Of a DNA stretch of 64,000 nucleotides, positions 36,121 through 44,666 are shown piece after piece. The stretch is from Aestuariivirga litoralis (GTDB lineage Bacteria > Pseudomonadota > Alphaproteobacteria > Rhizobiales > Aestuariivirgaceae). The stretch's first letter is position 1. Each line of letters starts with the position of its first letter. Position numbers and translations under genes: made by a program. The stretch covers positions 310,001 through 374,000 of the forward strand of contig NZ_WAHS01000001.1 in NCBI RefSeq assembly GCF_015714715.1, in the 5' to 3' direction. Below the pieces are notes generated by a model that worked only from the letters and a program-made list of their open reading frames with translations, was not told the DNA's origin and did not search any database.

Positions 36121-38634
36121 GTGGCCGCGAAAAGCGAAAAACTGAAAATTGATGCTGCGCCACCGCATGGCGAGCTGGCCATACGGCTGTCCAATATCTC
36201 GAAATTTTATTCCGGTGTGCCAGCCTTGCGTGATGTCAGCGTGGAATTCTACGCTGGCGAAGTTCATGCCATCCTTGGCGAGAATGGCGCCGGCAAATCG
36301 ACTTTGATGAATATCATATCCGGCGCAGGCTATCCCGAACTGGGTGAAATCTGGGTTGACGGTAGACGGATTTCACAAATGTCGCCGGAAATCGCCACAT
36401 CACTCGGCATCGCCATTTCCTTCCAGCACCCTGCCGTTCTGGATGATCTGTCCGTTCTGGAAAACCTGCTGGTCGCCTTGCCACGTGCGCTCTTTTCCGA
36501 GGGATCGGAGCAGGGCGTAGCTCAGGCGCTGCTGGACACGGTGGGCTTGAATGTGCCTCTACGTATGCGCGCCGATGAATTGTCGGTGGCGCAGAAACAT
36601 CTTCTCGAAATTGCGAAGGCCCTGGCCATCAAGCCGAAGGTTCTGATCCTTGATGAGCCCACGGCGTCCCTCGACCAGGATGCGACCGACATGCTGTTCG
36701 CGCGCATCCGCGAGGTTGTGAAGGGGGGCACTTCGGTGATTTACATCACCCACCGTCTGGCCGAAGTGCGCCAGATTGCCCAGCGTGTCACTGTGTTGCG
36801 TGACGGACGCGTGCGAGGCGGCGGATTGGTCAAAGATTTCGGTGATGCCGAGATCCTGGCCATGATCGTGGGCCGCACCCTGGGCTCGGCCTTTCCGCCG
36901 AAGGCCAGCGGCAACGCGCAGGATGTGATCCTCGCTGTCAAAGCGCTCAGCGCCAAGGATTTCAAGGACGTGTCCTTTGACGTTGCGCGCGGCCACATTG
37001 TGGGTGTGGCGGGTGTGGCGGGCAATGGCCAATCCGAGTTAATGCGTGCCCTTGCAGGCCTGCTCACCTCCGAGGGCACGATCTCGCTGAGCGGACGCAA
37101 ACTGCAAAGCCGGGAGCTGCTGCAAGAAGCAGCCTTCATGCCGTCTGACCGACACGGCGAAGGTCTGGCCTCGGGCCTCACAGTGCGCGAAAATGCATCC
37201 TTTGCTGCCCTCGACAGGTTTTCCTCCTTCCGCATCATGAGCTGGAGAAAGGAGCTGGCGCATGTCAGCGAGACCTTCGGTGCGCTGGCTGTGAAAGCGC
37301 CCAGTATTGAAGCGCCCATCCTGTCGCTTTCCGGCGGCAACCAGCAGAAGGTCGTGATGTCACGCGCACTGCTTTCTGAGCCGGGTTTGATCATTGCCGA
37401 TGAACCAACGCAGGGTGTTGACGTCGGGGCCCGCGCTGAAATTTACCGCATCCTGCGCGAGGTTTCGAATTCCGGCACCCCCGTCATTGTGAACTCGTCG
37501 GACGCAGCGGAACTGGAGGGCCTTTGCGACACAGTGGTTGTGCTGTCGCGCGGTCGTGTGGTGGAAACCCTTACGGGCGAAGATGTCTCTGAAGCGCGCA
37601 TTGTGGCCGCAGCGGTCAATGCCAGCACCCATGTCGGCGAAAGTGCTTTGGCGCGGGCAGGTCGCACGGCGGCCAATGGCTGGCGGCATTTCCTGCAATC
37701 CGACAATGCGACCGCTGCACCCTTGGCGATGGTGATCGTGCTGCTCGGGCTTTATGTCTTTGGGCAGAACTCAAACTTCCTTTCGTCCTTCAATATCTAC
37801 AACATTCTCATGCTGGCTACTGCGCTCGGCTTCATTGCCTTGGGGCAAACAATTGCATTATTGATGGGTGCGATCGATTTGTCTGTGGGACCACTTGCCG
37901 GGTTCCTGGTCGTAGTTGCGTCCTTCTTCATCAATGATTACAAATCCATTGGCATGATGACGCTGGGTTTTGTGCTGATGTTTGCGGGCGCATTCATCGT
38001 GGGGGCGGTCAACGGCATTCTCATTCGCTTTGCGAATTTCACAGCGATTGCTGCCACGCTTGCCATGTATATCGGCTTGCAGGGATTGAGCTTCGTGCTG
38101 CGCGACAATCCGGATGGCTATATCAACAACAAGGTCATGGAGATCGTGACCTGGCAATTGGGGCCGATGCCCGCGGCGTTCCTCGCGCTGGTGGCCGTAG
38201 CACTAGTGGGCGAATACATTCTGCGTAAATCTGGCCCAGGCTGGCGCCTCCGCGCCACCGGATCAGATGAAGAGTCTGCAAGGCGCATCGGCGTATGGGT
38301 TGACGGCACTTACGTCGCCGGCTTCATTGCCTGTTCGCTTTTGACTGCCTTGGGCGCTGTGATGTTGATGACGCAGATCGGAGTAGGCGACCCGCGGCAA
38401 GGCATCAACTACACCCTGTCGAGCATCACGGCGGTGGTCCTGGGAGGGACCAGTTTGCGCGGCGGTCGTGGCACATTTATTGGCACGGTGCTGGGTGCGG
38501 TGCTCCTCACTGAAGTGCTCAATGCCGTGTCCTTCCTCGGCCTGACCCAGATGTATCAATATATTTTCCAAGGTGCATTGGTGGTGGTCGCGGCACTGAT
38601 CTATTCAACCGTGCGCCGACGCGCCAGCACCTAG
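36121..38634 (+). CDS. Fused sugar ABC transporter: two ATPase domains plus permease
   Basis: The product has 837 residues and begins with GTG. Residues ~20-510 are a double ATPase of the RbsA/MglA type. The first P-loop is GENGAGKST (53-61) with LDEPTASLDQ; the second half has the degenerate loop GVAGNGQSELM (~298), the signature LSGGNQQK (~402) and ADEPTQGVD (~425). From ~525 the sequence is an RbsC-type permease with many hydrophobic segments and AVVLGGTSLRGGRGTFIGTVLGA. RbsA and RbsC are usually separate proteins, so this is a real fusion with no stop or frameshift. With the separate permease at 33959 it supplies exactly two ATPase and two membrane domains. Confidence 0.92.
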   Translation: MAAKSEKLKIDAAPPHGELAIRLSNISKFYSGVPALRDVSVEFYAGEVHAILGENGAGKSTLMNIISGAGYPELGEIWVDGRRISQMSPEIATSLGIAISFQHPAVLDDLSVLENLLVALPRALFSEGSEQGVAQALLDTVGLNVPLRMRADELSVAQKHLLEIAKALAIKPKVLILDEPTASLDQDATDMLFARIREVVKGGTSVIYITHRLAEVRQIAQRVTVLRDGRVRGGGLVKDFGDAEILAMIVGRTLGSAFPPKASGNAQDVILAVKALSAKDFKDVSFDVARGHIVGVAGVAGNGQSELMRALAGLLTSEGTISLSGRKLQSRELLQEAAFMPSDRHGEGLASGLTVRENASFAALDRFSSFRIMSWRKELAHVSETFGALAVKAPSIEAPILSLSGGNQQKVVMSRALLSEPGLIIADEPTQGVDVGARAEIYRILREVSNSGTPVIVNSSDAAELEGLCDTVVVLSRGRVVETLTGEDVSEARIVAAAVNASTHVGESALARAGRTAANGWRHFLQSDNATAAPLAMVIVLLGLYVFGQNSNFLSSFNIYNILMLATALGFIALGQTIALLMGAIDLSVGPLAGFLVVVASFFINDYKSIGMMTLGFVLMFAGAFIVGAVNGILIRFANFTAIAATLAMYIGLQGLSFVLRDNPDGYINNKVMEIVTWQLGPMPAAFLALVAVALVGEYILRKSGPGWRLRATGSDEESARRIGVWVDGTYVAGFIACSLLTALGAVMLMTQIGVGDPRQGINYTLSSITAVVLGGTSLRGGRGTFIGTVLGAVLLTEVLNAVSFLGLTQMYQYIFQGALVVVAALIYSTVRRRAST

Positions 38635-40334
38635 TAGTAGCCGGCCTCGCGCATCGCAGCGTCGATGCGGTTCTGGCTTCGGGCCAGCGCCACTTCGTCC
38701 GAGCAATCGCCGTTGAGGGCGGCGAAAATTTCTTCGCCCAATATTTCCTCAATCAAGTGATATTCAGGGATCGGCGGCCGCTGCCAGTTCTGGATCTTGT
38801 TCTGTTTGGCCAGCCTGTCCACGAAACTCACAATGGGCGTGGATGCCGCTGCTTCAGGATCGGCGCTCACACTGAAGCGCGGCGCGACCGGGAAGCCGTT
38901 CTTCACGTATTCCTTCATGGCTGAGGGCGAAGCCATCCAGGAGATGGCCTCAAAGGCGAGGCGGGCGCGCTCGGGTGGCAACGATTCCGGCACCATCAAC
39001 AGAAAACCGCCGATCGGCGAAACGGTGGTGCCGCCTGGGCCATGCGGATGCGGGAAATACGCGACCTTGCGTTTTACCAGCGAGTGAATGTCGTATTCAA
39101 AGCGCGCGGCGCGCATGGTCCAGCAATAGATCATCGCCGCTTGCCCACCGAGGAAGTAGTTGAGCGCTTTGTTCCAGTCGATCGACAGTATGTCCGGCGG
39201 CGAGAAGGCTAGCAGCTCATGCATGTATTTCAGGGTCTGCCGGCCCGACTCGCTCAAGATTCGAGGCCGCATCGCCTCACCCTTTAACTTGCTGTAGTCA
39301 ACATGCAGACGCGGCGAGGGAATGTCGATGACCGGTCCTCCGCAACATCCCATAAAGAACATGAAGGAGTGCGAGACTGGCATGCCTTTGGCCGCGTTCC
39401 ATACCACGCCTTGCATGCCGCGCTTAGGGTTGTGCAGTGCGCGCGCGGCATCAATCACCTTGTCGAAAGTAGTGGGGTGCGTGAGTCCGCGCTCCTCAAA
39501 CAGGTCCTTACGGATGGAGAGAGCTTCAATGGTGCAGTAGATGGGAATGCCGAATTGTGTTTGGCTCCAATTCCCGGTGGCCCAGATGTTCGGATGGAAA
39601 TCGAGCGGGTTGATGCTGCTGCTTTTTAGGAACTCGGTGAGTGGTTGCGCCACACCGCCCGCAACAGCTTCTCCGAGCCACGGCATGTTGATGGCAATGA
39701 CGTCATACTGGCTTTCCTTGCGCCGGGCATTGGCGAACACTTCCTCGCGCAATTCGGGCAGATTCAGCAGTTTGAAATTCTTGCGGGCGATCAGCTTGGA
39801 ACGGAAATCCGACCACATATCGCGCATCGAGGCGAAATAGTTATCGTCGTGCAGAAGGAAGCGCAGATCGGGTCCCGCGTCCTTTTTCTTCTCCATGATT
39901 TCTAACGGCGGGATGATCTGGCCAGCGAAATAGGATCCGCCAAAATAATAGTCCTCCGAGTCCGAACTTCCGCTTTTCAGCCCGAACGTGTCGGCCAGCA
40001 GTGCCTTCACCCGTGTGGCATAATCCGTGAAGCTGATCGCCAGCTTGCGACTGGGCTCCACATAGTGCGACTTGCCGGCGTCGCCGCGCTTCCTTAGTTG
40101 GATGTCGCCAGTTTCAATCAGTTTGTGGATGCGGCGCATGGCACTGGCGAAGGGCACACCTGCGGCTGACGCTAGCGAAGACATGGTGACATTCTCGCCG
40201 CGCAGATGAACTTTCATCAGATAGAGGATCATGTTCCAGTTGGCGTCGGGCTCGGCTGGCTTCAGCAGCTTGTCATAGGGCGAGCGCATGCGTTCCAGAA
40301 ACGTGATGATGCGCAAAAGCTCGTATTCGGTCAT
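38631..40334 (-). CDS. Winged-helix protein fused to a cytoplasmic solute-binding domain (putative regulator)
   Basis: The product has 567 residues from the ATG at 40334. Residues ~34-105 form a winged helix-turn-helix (NWNMILYLMKVHLRGENVT, SLASAAGVPFASAMRRIHKLIETGDIQLRKRG). Residues ~130-567 are a family-1 (MalE-like) extracellular solute-binding domain: YDVIAINMPWLGEAVAGGVAQPL, IPIYCTIEALSIRKDLFEERG, YFLGGQAAMIYCW and SPIGGFLLMVPESLPPERARLAFEAISWM. There is no signal peptide or membrane segment, so the binding domain must face the cytoplasm. This suggests a one-component sensor that binds an imported ligand and controls transcription. It converges on the ABC operon (4-base overlap of the ends) and is divergent from the VOC gene. 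A perfect palindrome lies in its promoter. Confidence 0.82.
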   Translation of the reverse strand: MTEYELLRIITFLERMRSPYDKLLKPAEPDANWNMILYLMKVHLRGENVTMSSLASAAGVPFASAMRRIHKLIETGDIQLRKRGDAGKSHYVEPSRKLAISFTDYATRVKALLADTFGLKSGSSDSEDYYFGGSYFAGQIIPPLEIMEKKKDAGPDLRFLLHDDNYFASMRDMWSDFRSKLIARKNFKLLNLPELREEVFANARRKESQYDVIAINMPWLGEAVAGGVAQPLTEFLKSSSINPLDFHPNIWATGNWSQTQFGIPIYCTIEALSIRKDLFEERGLTHPTTFDKVIDAARALHNPKRGMQGVVWNAAKGMPVSHSFMFFMGCCGGPVIDIPSPRLHVDYSKLKGEAMRPRILSESGRQTLKYMHELLAFSPPDILSIDWNKALNYFLGGQAAMIYCWTMRAARFEYDIHSLVKRKVAYFPHPHGPGGTTVSPIGGFLLMVPESLPPERARLAFEAISWMASPSAMKEYVKNGFPVAPRFSVSADPEAAASTPIVSFVDRLAKQNKIQNWQRPPIPEYHLIEEILGEEIFAALNGDCSDEVALARSQNRIDAAMREAGYY

Positions 40335-40380
40335 GACGCCCGCTTTCTGATACGGCACCAATCTATCCGGAATTTAAGAA

Positions 40381-40397
40381 TTTCTCAAATTGAGAAA
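40381..40397. promoter_or_regulatory. Perfect palindrome in the regulator/VOC divergent promoter
   Basis: TTTCTCAAATTGAGAAA has two perfect 8-base arms around a single central A. It lies 47 bases upstream of the regulator start and 72 bases upstream of the VOC gene. It is a good candidate for the operator of the winged-helix regulator, which would then control itself. Confidence 0.65.
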
Positions 40398-40468
40398 ATA
40401 GGTGAACGCTTGGCATGTCCGACCTGATTATTCTCTGATCCAAAAGAAAACGATCTGGAGGAAATGAA

Positions 40469-40984
40469 ATGGCAGAACACATTTACGGCATGCATCACAT
40501 TGGCATCACGGTGCCCAACATTGATGAAGGGATCTCTTTCTTCAAAGCAGTCTTCGGAACAGTCGAGGTGTTTCGCACCGGCCCATTTGATGTTGATGAG
40601 ACTTTCATGCAACGCAGGCTGGGAGCCGGCCCTGGCACCAAGATCCGCGATCTGGTCTTTCTGAAGTGCGGGGCGGGCACAAATTTGGAACTGTTCGAAT
40701 ACAGCGGCGAAGACAGCAAGGCGAGGCCCAAGCGCAACTCGGAGATTGGTGGCACGCATCTCTGCTTCGAAGTCGAGGATGTTGTCGCTTCAGCCGCAAG
40801 GTTGCGGGCGCAAGGTATTGAGATGTTGGACGGCCCAAACTTGGTTGAAGACGGGCCGCTCGCAGGCTTTCATTGGGTCTATTTCAACACGCCTTGGGGG
40901 CAGTCGTTGGAGATAGCGAGTTTTGAAAGCTTGGGTTACGAGAAGACCTCAAAACATCGCCTTTGGAGAGCAAAAGCAGATTAG
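40469..40984 (+). CDS. VOC-superfamily (glyoxalase-like) protein
   Basis: The product has 171 residues from an ATG with GGAGGAAAT just upstream. Two beta-alpha-beta-beta-beta repeats are visible. The first starts MHHIGITVPNIDEGISFF and the second ends HWVYFNTPWGQSLEIASF. Possible metal ligands are H9/H10, E74 (NLELFEY), H96 (GTHLCFEV) and E148 (SLEIAS). VOC members include isomerases, epimerases, dioxygenases and lyases, so the reaction is open. It is the last gene of the first island segment, divergent from the regulator, and probably shares its operator. Confidence 0.88.
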   Translation: MAEHIYGMHHIGITVPNIDEGISFFKAVFGTVEVFRTGPFDVDETFMQRRLGAGPGTKIRDLVFLKCGAGTNLELFEYSGEDSKARPKRNSEIGGTHLCFEVEDVVASAARLRAQGIEMLDGPNLVEDGPLAGFHWVYFNTPWGQSLEIASFESLGYEKTSKHRLWRAKAD

Positions 40985-41104
40985 ATCCTGAAGACCATCG
41001 ATCGCAATACAAGGCCGAACGATTTTTCTTCTTTTGTCGATATCGCCAACTAGAACTCAATGTATCTTTGTGAGGTAACATTTTACAGCATTCGAGGATT
41101 AAGA

Positions 41105-41124
41105 TTAGCTGGGAGTCTAGGATC
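41105..41124. other. Degenerate internal attachment site
   Basis: These 20 bases match the tRNA-Gln 3' end in 17 positions. The following ~95 bases match the inner flank of the left border, including AGCTTA, ATCATATATTTCAAT and a TCGTA repeat. It looks like the former left end of the second element. Confidence 0.75.
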
Positions 41125-41192
41125 TGGAGCTTAATCCAATAGTATCATATATTTCAATACCTTAACTTATGTTCTTGGCGAGACCATCTCTG

Positions 41193-41204
41193 CAAATCGT
41201 ATCA
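41193..41204. other. Candidate integrase arm site, internal border
   Basis: CAAATCGTATCA lies 88 bases after the start of the internal core site, the same offset as at the left border. The identical 12-mer recurs at 58743-58754. Confidence 0.5.
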
Positions 41205-41321
41205 ATTTTTCGTAGGGACGCTGCTTCGCAGCAGGTAGATGGCTCCTGCTGGGGCGTGATGTGTAGCTCTTTTGGTTCTTAAACTGCGCTTCGCAAAAAT
41301 TCGGAACAGTTGCTGGTGCCA

Positions 41322-42353
41322 TCAGTATATGTTTTCCGGAGTGTATATTTCGAATGGCAGGGAAATCGACTGTGGCGGATACTCAGCACCGTTATCAAAT
41401 GTTCTGATCATCGCGCTGACCATTTCCGAGGCCAACTGGGGCAGGGGATGCGATACAAGAAAGTTTAGTGTTCCGTCCAACAGGCCTGCACGGGTGACCT
41501 CGGTCAAATCGTAGCCGACAGCAACGATATCTTTCGAACGCCCACTGCTGCGCAATGCATTCAGCGCTCCAGAAACACCACCTCCTGAAATGAGGAGCCC
41601 CAACAGATCCGGATGCTTGGCCAGGATATCTTCGGTGACTTCTTGCGCGATACTTGCTGTTTCAAAAGTTGACTGGGCCTCCAGGAGTTCGAAGCCGTTC
41701 GCGTGCTCGCGAAAGTATGACCGAAACCCGCTTTCGTTGGTCTCTTGGCAGCGATAGCGGTGGTTGCCGACCAGAATGCCGATTTTCCCTGGTCGCTTGC
41801 AAATATTGTCGATGGCCCAACCCGCAACGCGCCCCACTTTCCAGGCATCCAGACCAACGTAGCCAACATTGCACCTGGCCGTGAGCTGGGAGATGATTGC
41901 GAACACCTTGATGCCTCTAGCAGACAGCTCCTCTATTGCTGCTGACACGATGGGATGCTCAGTAGAAACGACTCCAATCACATCGCATTGCTCCGCGAGT
42001 TTATGAATTCCTGCAGCAACATTCTGCGCCGAAAGTTCATCGAGGAACTCAATTCGTGTCATCACCTCGTGATCGCGTGACGCCAACGCGGCCGCTTCAA
42101 TGGCCTTTGCAAGGTCGCGATAGAGTGTGCGATGGCGTTGGAGGAGCAATATCCCCACCCTGACTTTCGGACGGCCTAAACGCAATCCTTGCTTCAACGT
42201 AGCTGTGCCATAAAAACCTACAGATTCAGCAGCTTGCAGAACCTGCTTTAGGGTTTCTTCGCGCAACTTGTGAGGCTCATGGAGAGCCCTGTTCACGGTC
42301 GAAACAGAGAGTTTCGCGGCTTTTGCAACATGGGGAATTGTGGCGCGTGCCAT
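41322..42353 (-). CDS. LacI-family transcriptional regulator
   Basis: The product has 343 residues from the second ATG (MARATIPHV). The LacI helix-turn-helix and hinge are clear (IPHVAKAAKLSVSTVNRALHEPHKLREETLKQVLQAAESVGF). The remainder is a type I periplasmic-binding-like effector domain, which would bind a sugar or cyclitol. It is divergent from the hydroxylase gene at 42540, and the gap of 186 bases must hold both promoters. It probably controls the catabolic operon to its right. No convincing operator could be picked out by eye. Confidence 0.92.
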   Translation of the reverse strand: MARATIPHVAKAAKLSVSTVNRALHEPHKLREETLKQVLQAAESVGFYGTATLKQGLRLGRPKVRVGILLLQRHRTLYRDLAKAIEAAALASRDHEVMTRIEFLDELSAQNVAAGIHKLAEQCDVIGVVSTEHPIVSAAIEELSARGIKVFAIISQLTARCNVGYVGLDAWKVGRVAGWAIDNICKRPGKIGILVGNHRYRCQETNESGFRSYFREHANGFELLEAQSTFETASIAQEVTEDILAKHPDLLGLLISGGGVSGALNALRSSGRSKDIVAVGYDLTEVTRAGLLDGTLNFLVSHPLPQLASEMVSAMIRTFDNGAEYPPQSISLPFEIYTPENIY

Positions 42354-42539
42354 TGTCCGTCCTCGCTTCAAAACATCTCAGCAGCTCGATTTCTAACTTG
42401 AATTTCTTTGATACGAAATGAGCAGATTCCACTCACCATCATTGCATCCGTTGAATTCGAAATGCAACGTTCATTCCAACAAAATCTGACACGGCACAAA
42501 TATTCCGCCGAAGTCGAGTGCGCTTTCAGGGAAGAAGAA

Positions 42540-43559
42540 ATGGACGACCTGCAATTTGGGACAAGGAACAAGCGTGGCGATTGGGCACCGAATGCTCATC
42601 CGCAGATCGCATTCTTTTGGACCAAACCCTTCGACCTCAAGAAGTGGGTAGGTTTCATAATCGGCTACATCTGGCCTTGGAATGTCTTTCATATGGCCAT
42701 CACGCTCCTCTACTGGCGTTACATTCTTCCGGATTGGGAAGTGATGAAGACGCTGAGCTGGAGTTGGGCTCTCTGGCTTTATGCTGTGAACGGCGCCGGC
42801 ATTTTCCTGATGTATGGTTCCATCGAGCTTTTCTTTTACCGAAAGCGCAAGCAAGGCACCCGCTTTAAATACAACGGCAAGTTCCCTTCCGAGCAACCGT
42901 CGGACGTGTTCTGGTTCAAAAGCCAGAACATCGACAACTTCTTGCGCACATACGTTTCGGGCATAACGATGTGGACGCTGGTCGAAGTGATCATGCTGTG
43001 GTGCTACGCCAACCACTACGTCTATTGGCTCAATTGGTCCGATCATCCCGTTTGGCTCACGGTATTGCTCCTGGCGACGCCGATGATCCACGAGGTCAAC
43101 TTCTTCGTCATCCACCGCGCCATTCACATTCCGTTTTTCTATAAGTGGATTCATTCGGTGCACCACAATTCGGTGAACCCTTCGCCCTGGTCATCCCTTT
43201 CGATGCATCCCATCGAGACCTTCCTGTATCATGGAGTGGTTTGGTGGCATCTGATCCTGCCGTCCAATCCTCTCATCGCGCTTTTCCAACTCCACATGGC
43301 GGGATACGGCGCAGTGAACGGGCACATTGGCTTCGACAAGCTTGAGCTCACGGAAGGTGCCTCGCTCGATAGCCATGCCTACCTGCATTACCTGCATCAC
43401 AAGCATTTCGAAGTGAACTACGGCGGCGACGGATTGATACCGCTCGATAAGTGGTTCGGCACTTGGCACGACGGCACCAAAGAAGCGCAAGCGCTCATGG
43501 ATGCGCGTTACGAGAAAAAGATTGCACGCATGAATGCGCGCCAAAAACAGAATTCATGA
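42540..43559 (+). CDS. Membrane fatty-acid-hydroxylase/sterol-desaturase family di-iron enzyme
   Basis: The product has 339 residues. I chose the ATG at 42540 because AGGGAAG lies just upstream; the longer frame has no ribosome site. Four to five hydrophobic segments are present. The histidine boxes that bind two irons are visible: HEVNFFVIHRAIH at 184-196, HSVHH at 205-209 and HYLHHKH near 283-289. Family members use oxygen to hydroxylate or desaturate lipids or small substrates and need an electron donor. The MocE-like Rieske ferredoxin encoded five genes downstream is the obvious candidate. The first gene of the LacI-controlled operon is thus probably an oxygenase that opens the pathway. 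Confidence 0.88.
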   Translation: MDDLQFGTRNKRGDWAPNAHPQIAFFWTKPFDLKKWVGFIIGYIWPWNVFHMAITLLYWRYILPDWEVMKTLSWSWALWLYAVNGAGIFLMYGSIELFFYRKRKQGTRFKYNGKFPSEQPSDVFWFKSQNIDNFLRTYVSGITMWTLVEVIMLWCYANHYVYWLNWSDHPVWLTVLLLATPMIHEVNFFVIHRAIHIPFFYKWIHSVHHNSVNPSPWSSLSMHPIETFLYHGVVWWHLILPSNPLIALFQLHMAGYGAVNGHIGFDKLELTEGASLDSHAYLHYLHHKHFEVNYGGDGLIPLDKWFGTWHDGTKEAQALMDARYEKKIARMNARQKQNS

Positions 43560-43602
43560 GAACATGAATCCGTCGTGAGACGGTAAACAGGAGGGAACTG
43601 AA

Positions 43603-44577
43603 ATGAAGAAATTGAACGCTCTATTGGTCGCTCTGGCGACCACCGCGACCATCGCCCTCGGGGCAACGGCAGCGCATAGCGCCAACATTGCCGTGGTTGG
43701 TGGTTCGAACGACGACGCTTTTTGGAACTTGATCAAGAAGGGCCTGGACGATGCCACGCCTGCAATCAAAGCCAACGGCGGCTCGGTGAACTATCTTCGT
43801 CTGCAAAATTACGACAACTTTGCGCCTGACGTTGTTCAACTGATCCGCACCGCCATCAGCCAGAAGGTTGACGGTCTGGTTATCCCAAATTGGGTTCCTG
43901 AATCGGAAGACCCTGCGATCAAGGACGCAATCAAGGCCGGTATCAAGGTCATCTTGATGAATGCCGGTGGTGCAGAAAAAGCCAAGGAGCTTGGCGCGAT
44001 CAACTATGTTGGTTCTGACGAATATGTTGCCGGTGTTGCAGGTGGCGACTACTTCGGCGCGCATGGCTCGAAGAATGTCATTTGCGTTAACACTCTGCCG
44101 GGCGCTGCGAACACCGAGTCACGCTGCAAAGGCGTGATCGAAGGCGTAACGAAGGCGGGTGGCAAAGGTGCGCAATTGCCCTTGCCGACATCAAGCTTTG
44201 GCAATGCTACGGCAGTTGCCGAGGCCATCAAGGCAGAACTGATCAAGGACAAGACAATTGACGGTGTGATCACGATTGCTGCTGGTGACGCAGACTCTGC
44301 TGCTATCGGCATTCAGCAGGCGGGCCTGACGGAAAAAACCAAGTTGGGCACGTTCGATCTCAATAAAGCCGGTCTCGACCGCATTAAGAGCGGCAAGCAG
44401 GCCTTCGCCATCGACCAGCAACCGTATCTGCAAGGCTACCTGGCAACGAGCATTCTCGCATCTGCAATCGATTTCGGCACCGACTTGCCAACAAATCCGG
44501 TCCTGACAGGCCCTGGCATTGTCGACGCATCGAATATCGATGCCACGCTGGCCGGTGTCGCAAAAGGCGCACGCTGA
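43603..44577 (+). CDS. Periplasmic sugar-binding protein (RbsB-like)
   Basis: The product has 324 residues with a signal peptide (MKKLNALLVALATTATIALGATAAHS) and the type I periplasmic-binding fold. IAVVGGSNDDAFWNLIKKGLDDA is at the start of the mature protein, then NYVGSDEYVAGVAGGDYF, GVITIAAGDADSAAIG and the hinge region KQAFAIDQQPYLQGYLAT near 265-285. AGGAGGGAACTGAA precedes the ATG. It delivers a sugar or cyclitol to the permease and ATPase encoded downstream, after a hairpin. Confidence 0.93.
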   Translation: MKKLNALLVALATTATIALGATAAHSANIAVVGGSNDDAFWNLIKKGLDDATPAIKANGGSVNYLRLQNYDNFAPDVVQLIRTAISQKVDGLVIPNWVPESEDPAIKDAIKAGIKVILMNAGGAEKAKELGAINYVGSDEYVAGVAGGDYFGAHGSKNVICVNTLPGAANTESRCKGVIEGVTKAGGKGAQLPLPTSSFGNATAVAEAIKAELIKDKTIDGVITIAAGDADSAAIGIQQAGLTEKTKLGTFDLNKAGLDRIKSGKQAFAIDQQPYLQGYLATSILASAIDFGTDLPTNPVLTGPGIVDASNIDATLAGVAKGAR

Positions 44578-44584
44578 TACTTGT

Positions 44585-44613
44585 GGCCCGGGTGGTTATC
44601 CCGGGCCCTTTTT
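44585..44613 (+). terminator. Terminator-like hairpin between binding protein and permease
   Basis: GGCCCGGG and CCCGGGCC form a perfect 8-bp stem around TGGTTAT, followed by CTTTTT. It is a good intrinsic terminator and probably gives partial read-through, leaving more binding protein than permease. It also shows that the permease start cannot lie at the GTG at 44583. Confidence 0.8.
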
Positions 44614-44666
44614 CAATCTCAAGAAACGTGTCAGCTAGAATTCTGACAATATCCAGGGAGGCGAAC

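Larger units (their letters stand above)
40985..41321. other. Intergenic junction between the two island segments
   Basis: No gene is visible in these 337 bases. They hold the degenerate attachment site (41105-41124), its inner flank shared with the left border, the arm-like site at 41193, and a small hairpin CTGCTtcgcAGCAG at 41221-41234. The LacI gene converges from the right. Confidence 0.7.

Noticed and set aside
42354-42539. An operator for the LacI-type regulator
   Set aside because: AATGCAACGTTCATT and nearby stretches are only weakly palindromic (5 of 7 arm positions), so no site is claimed.
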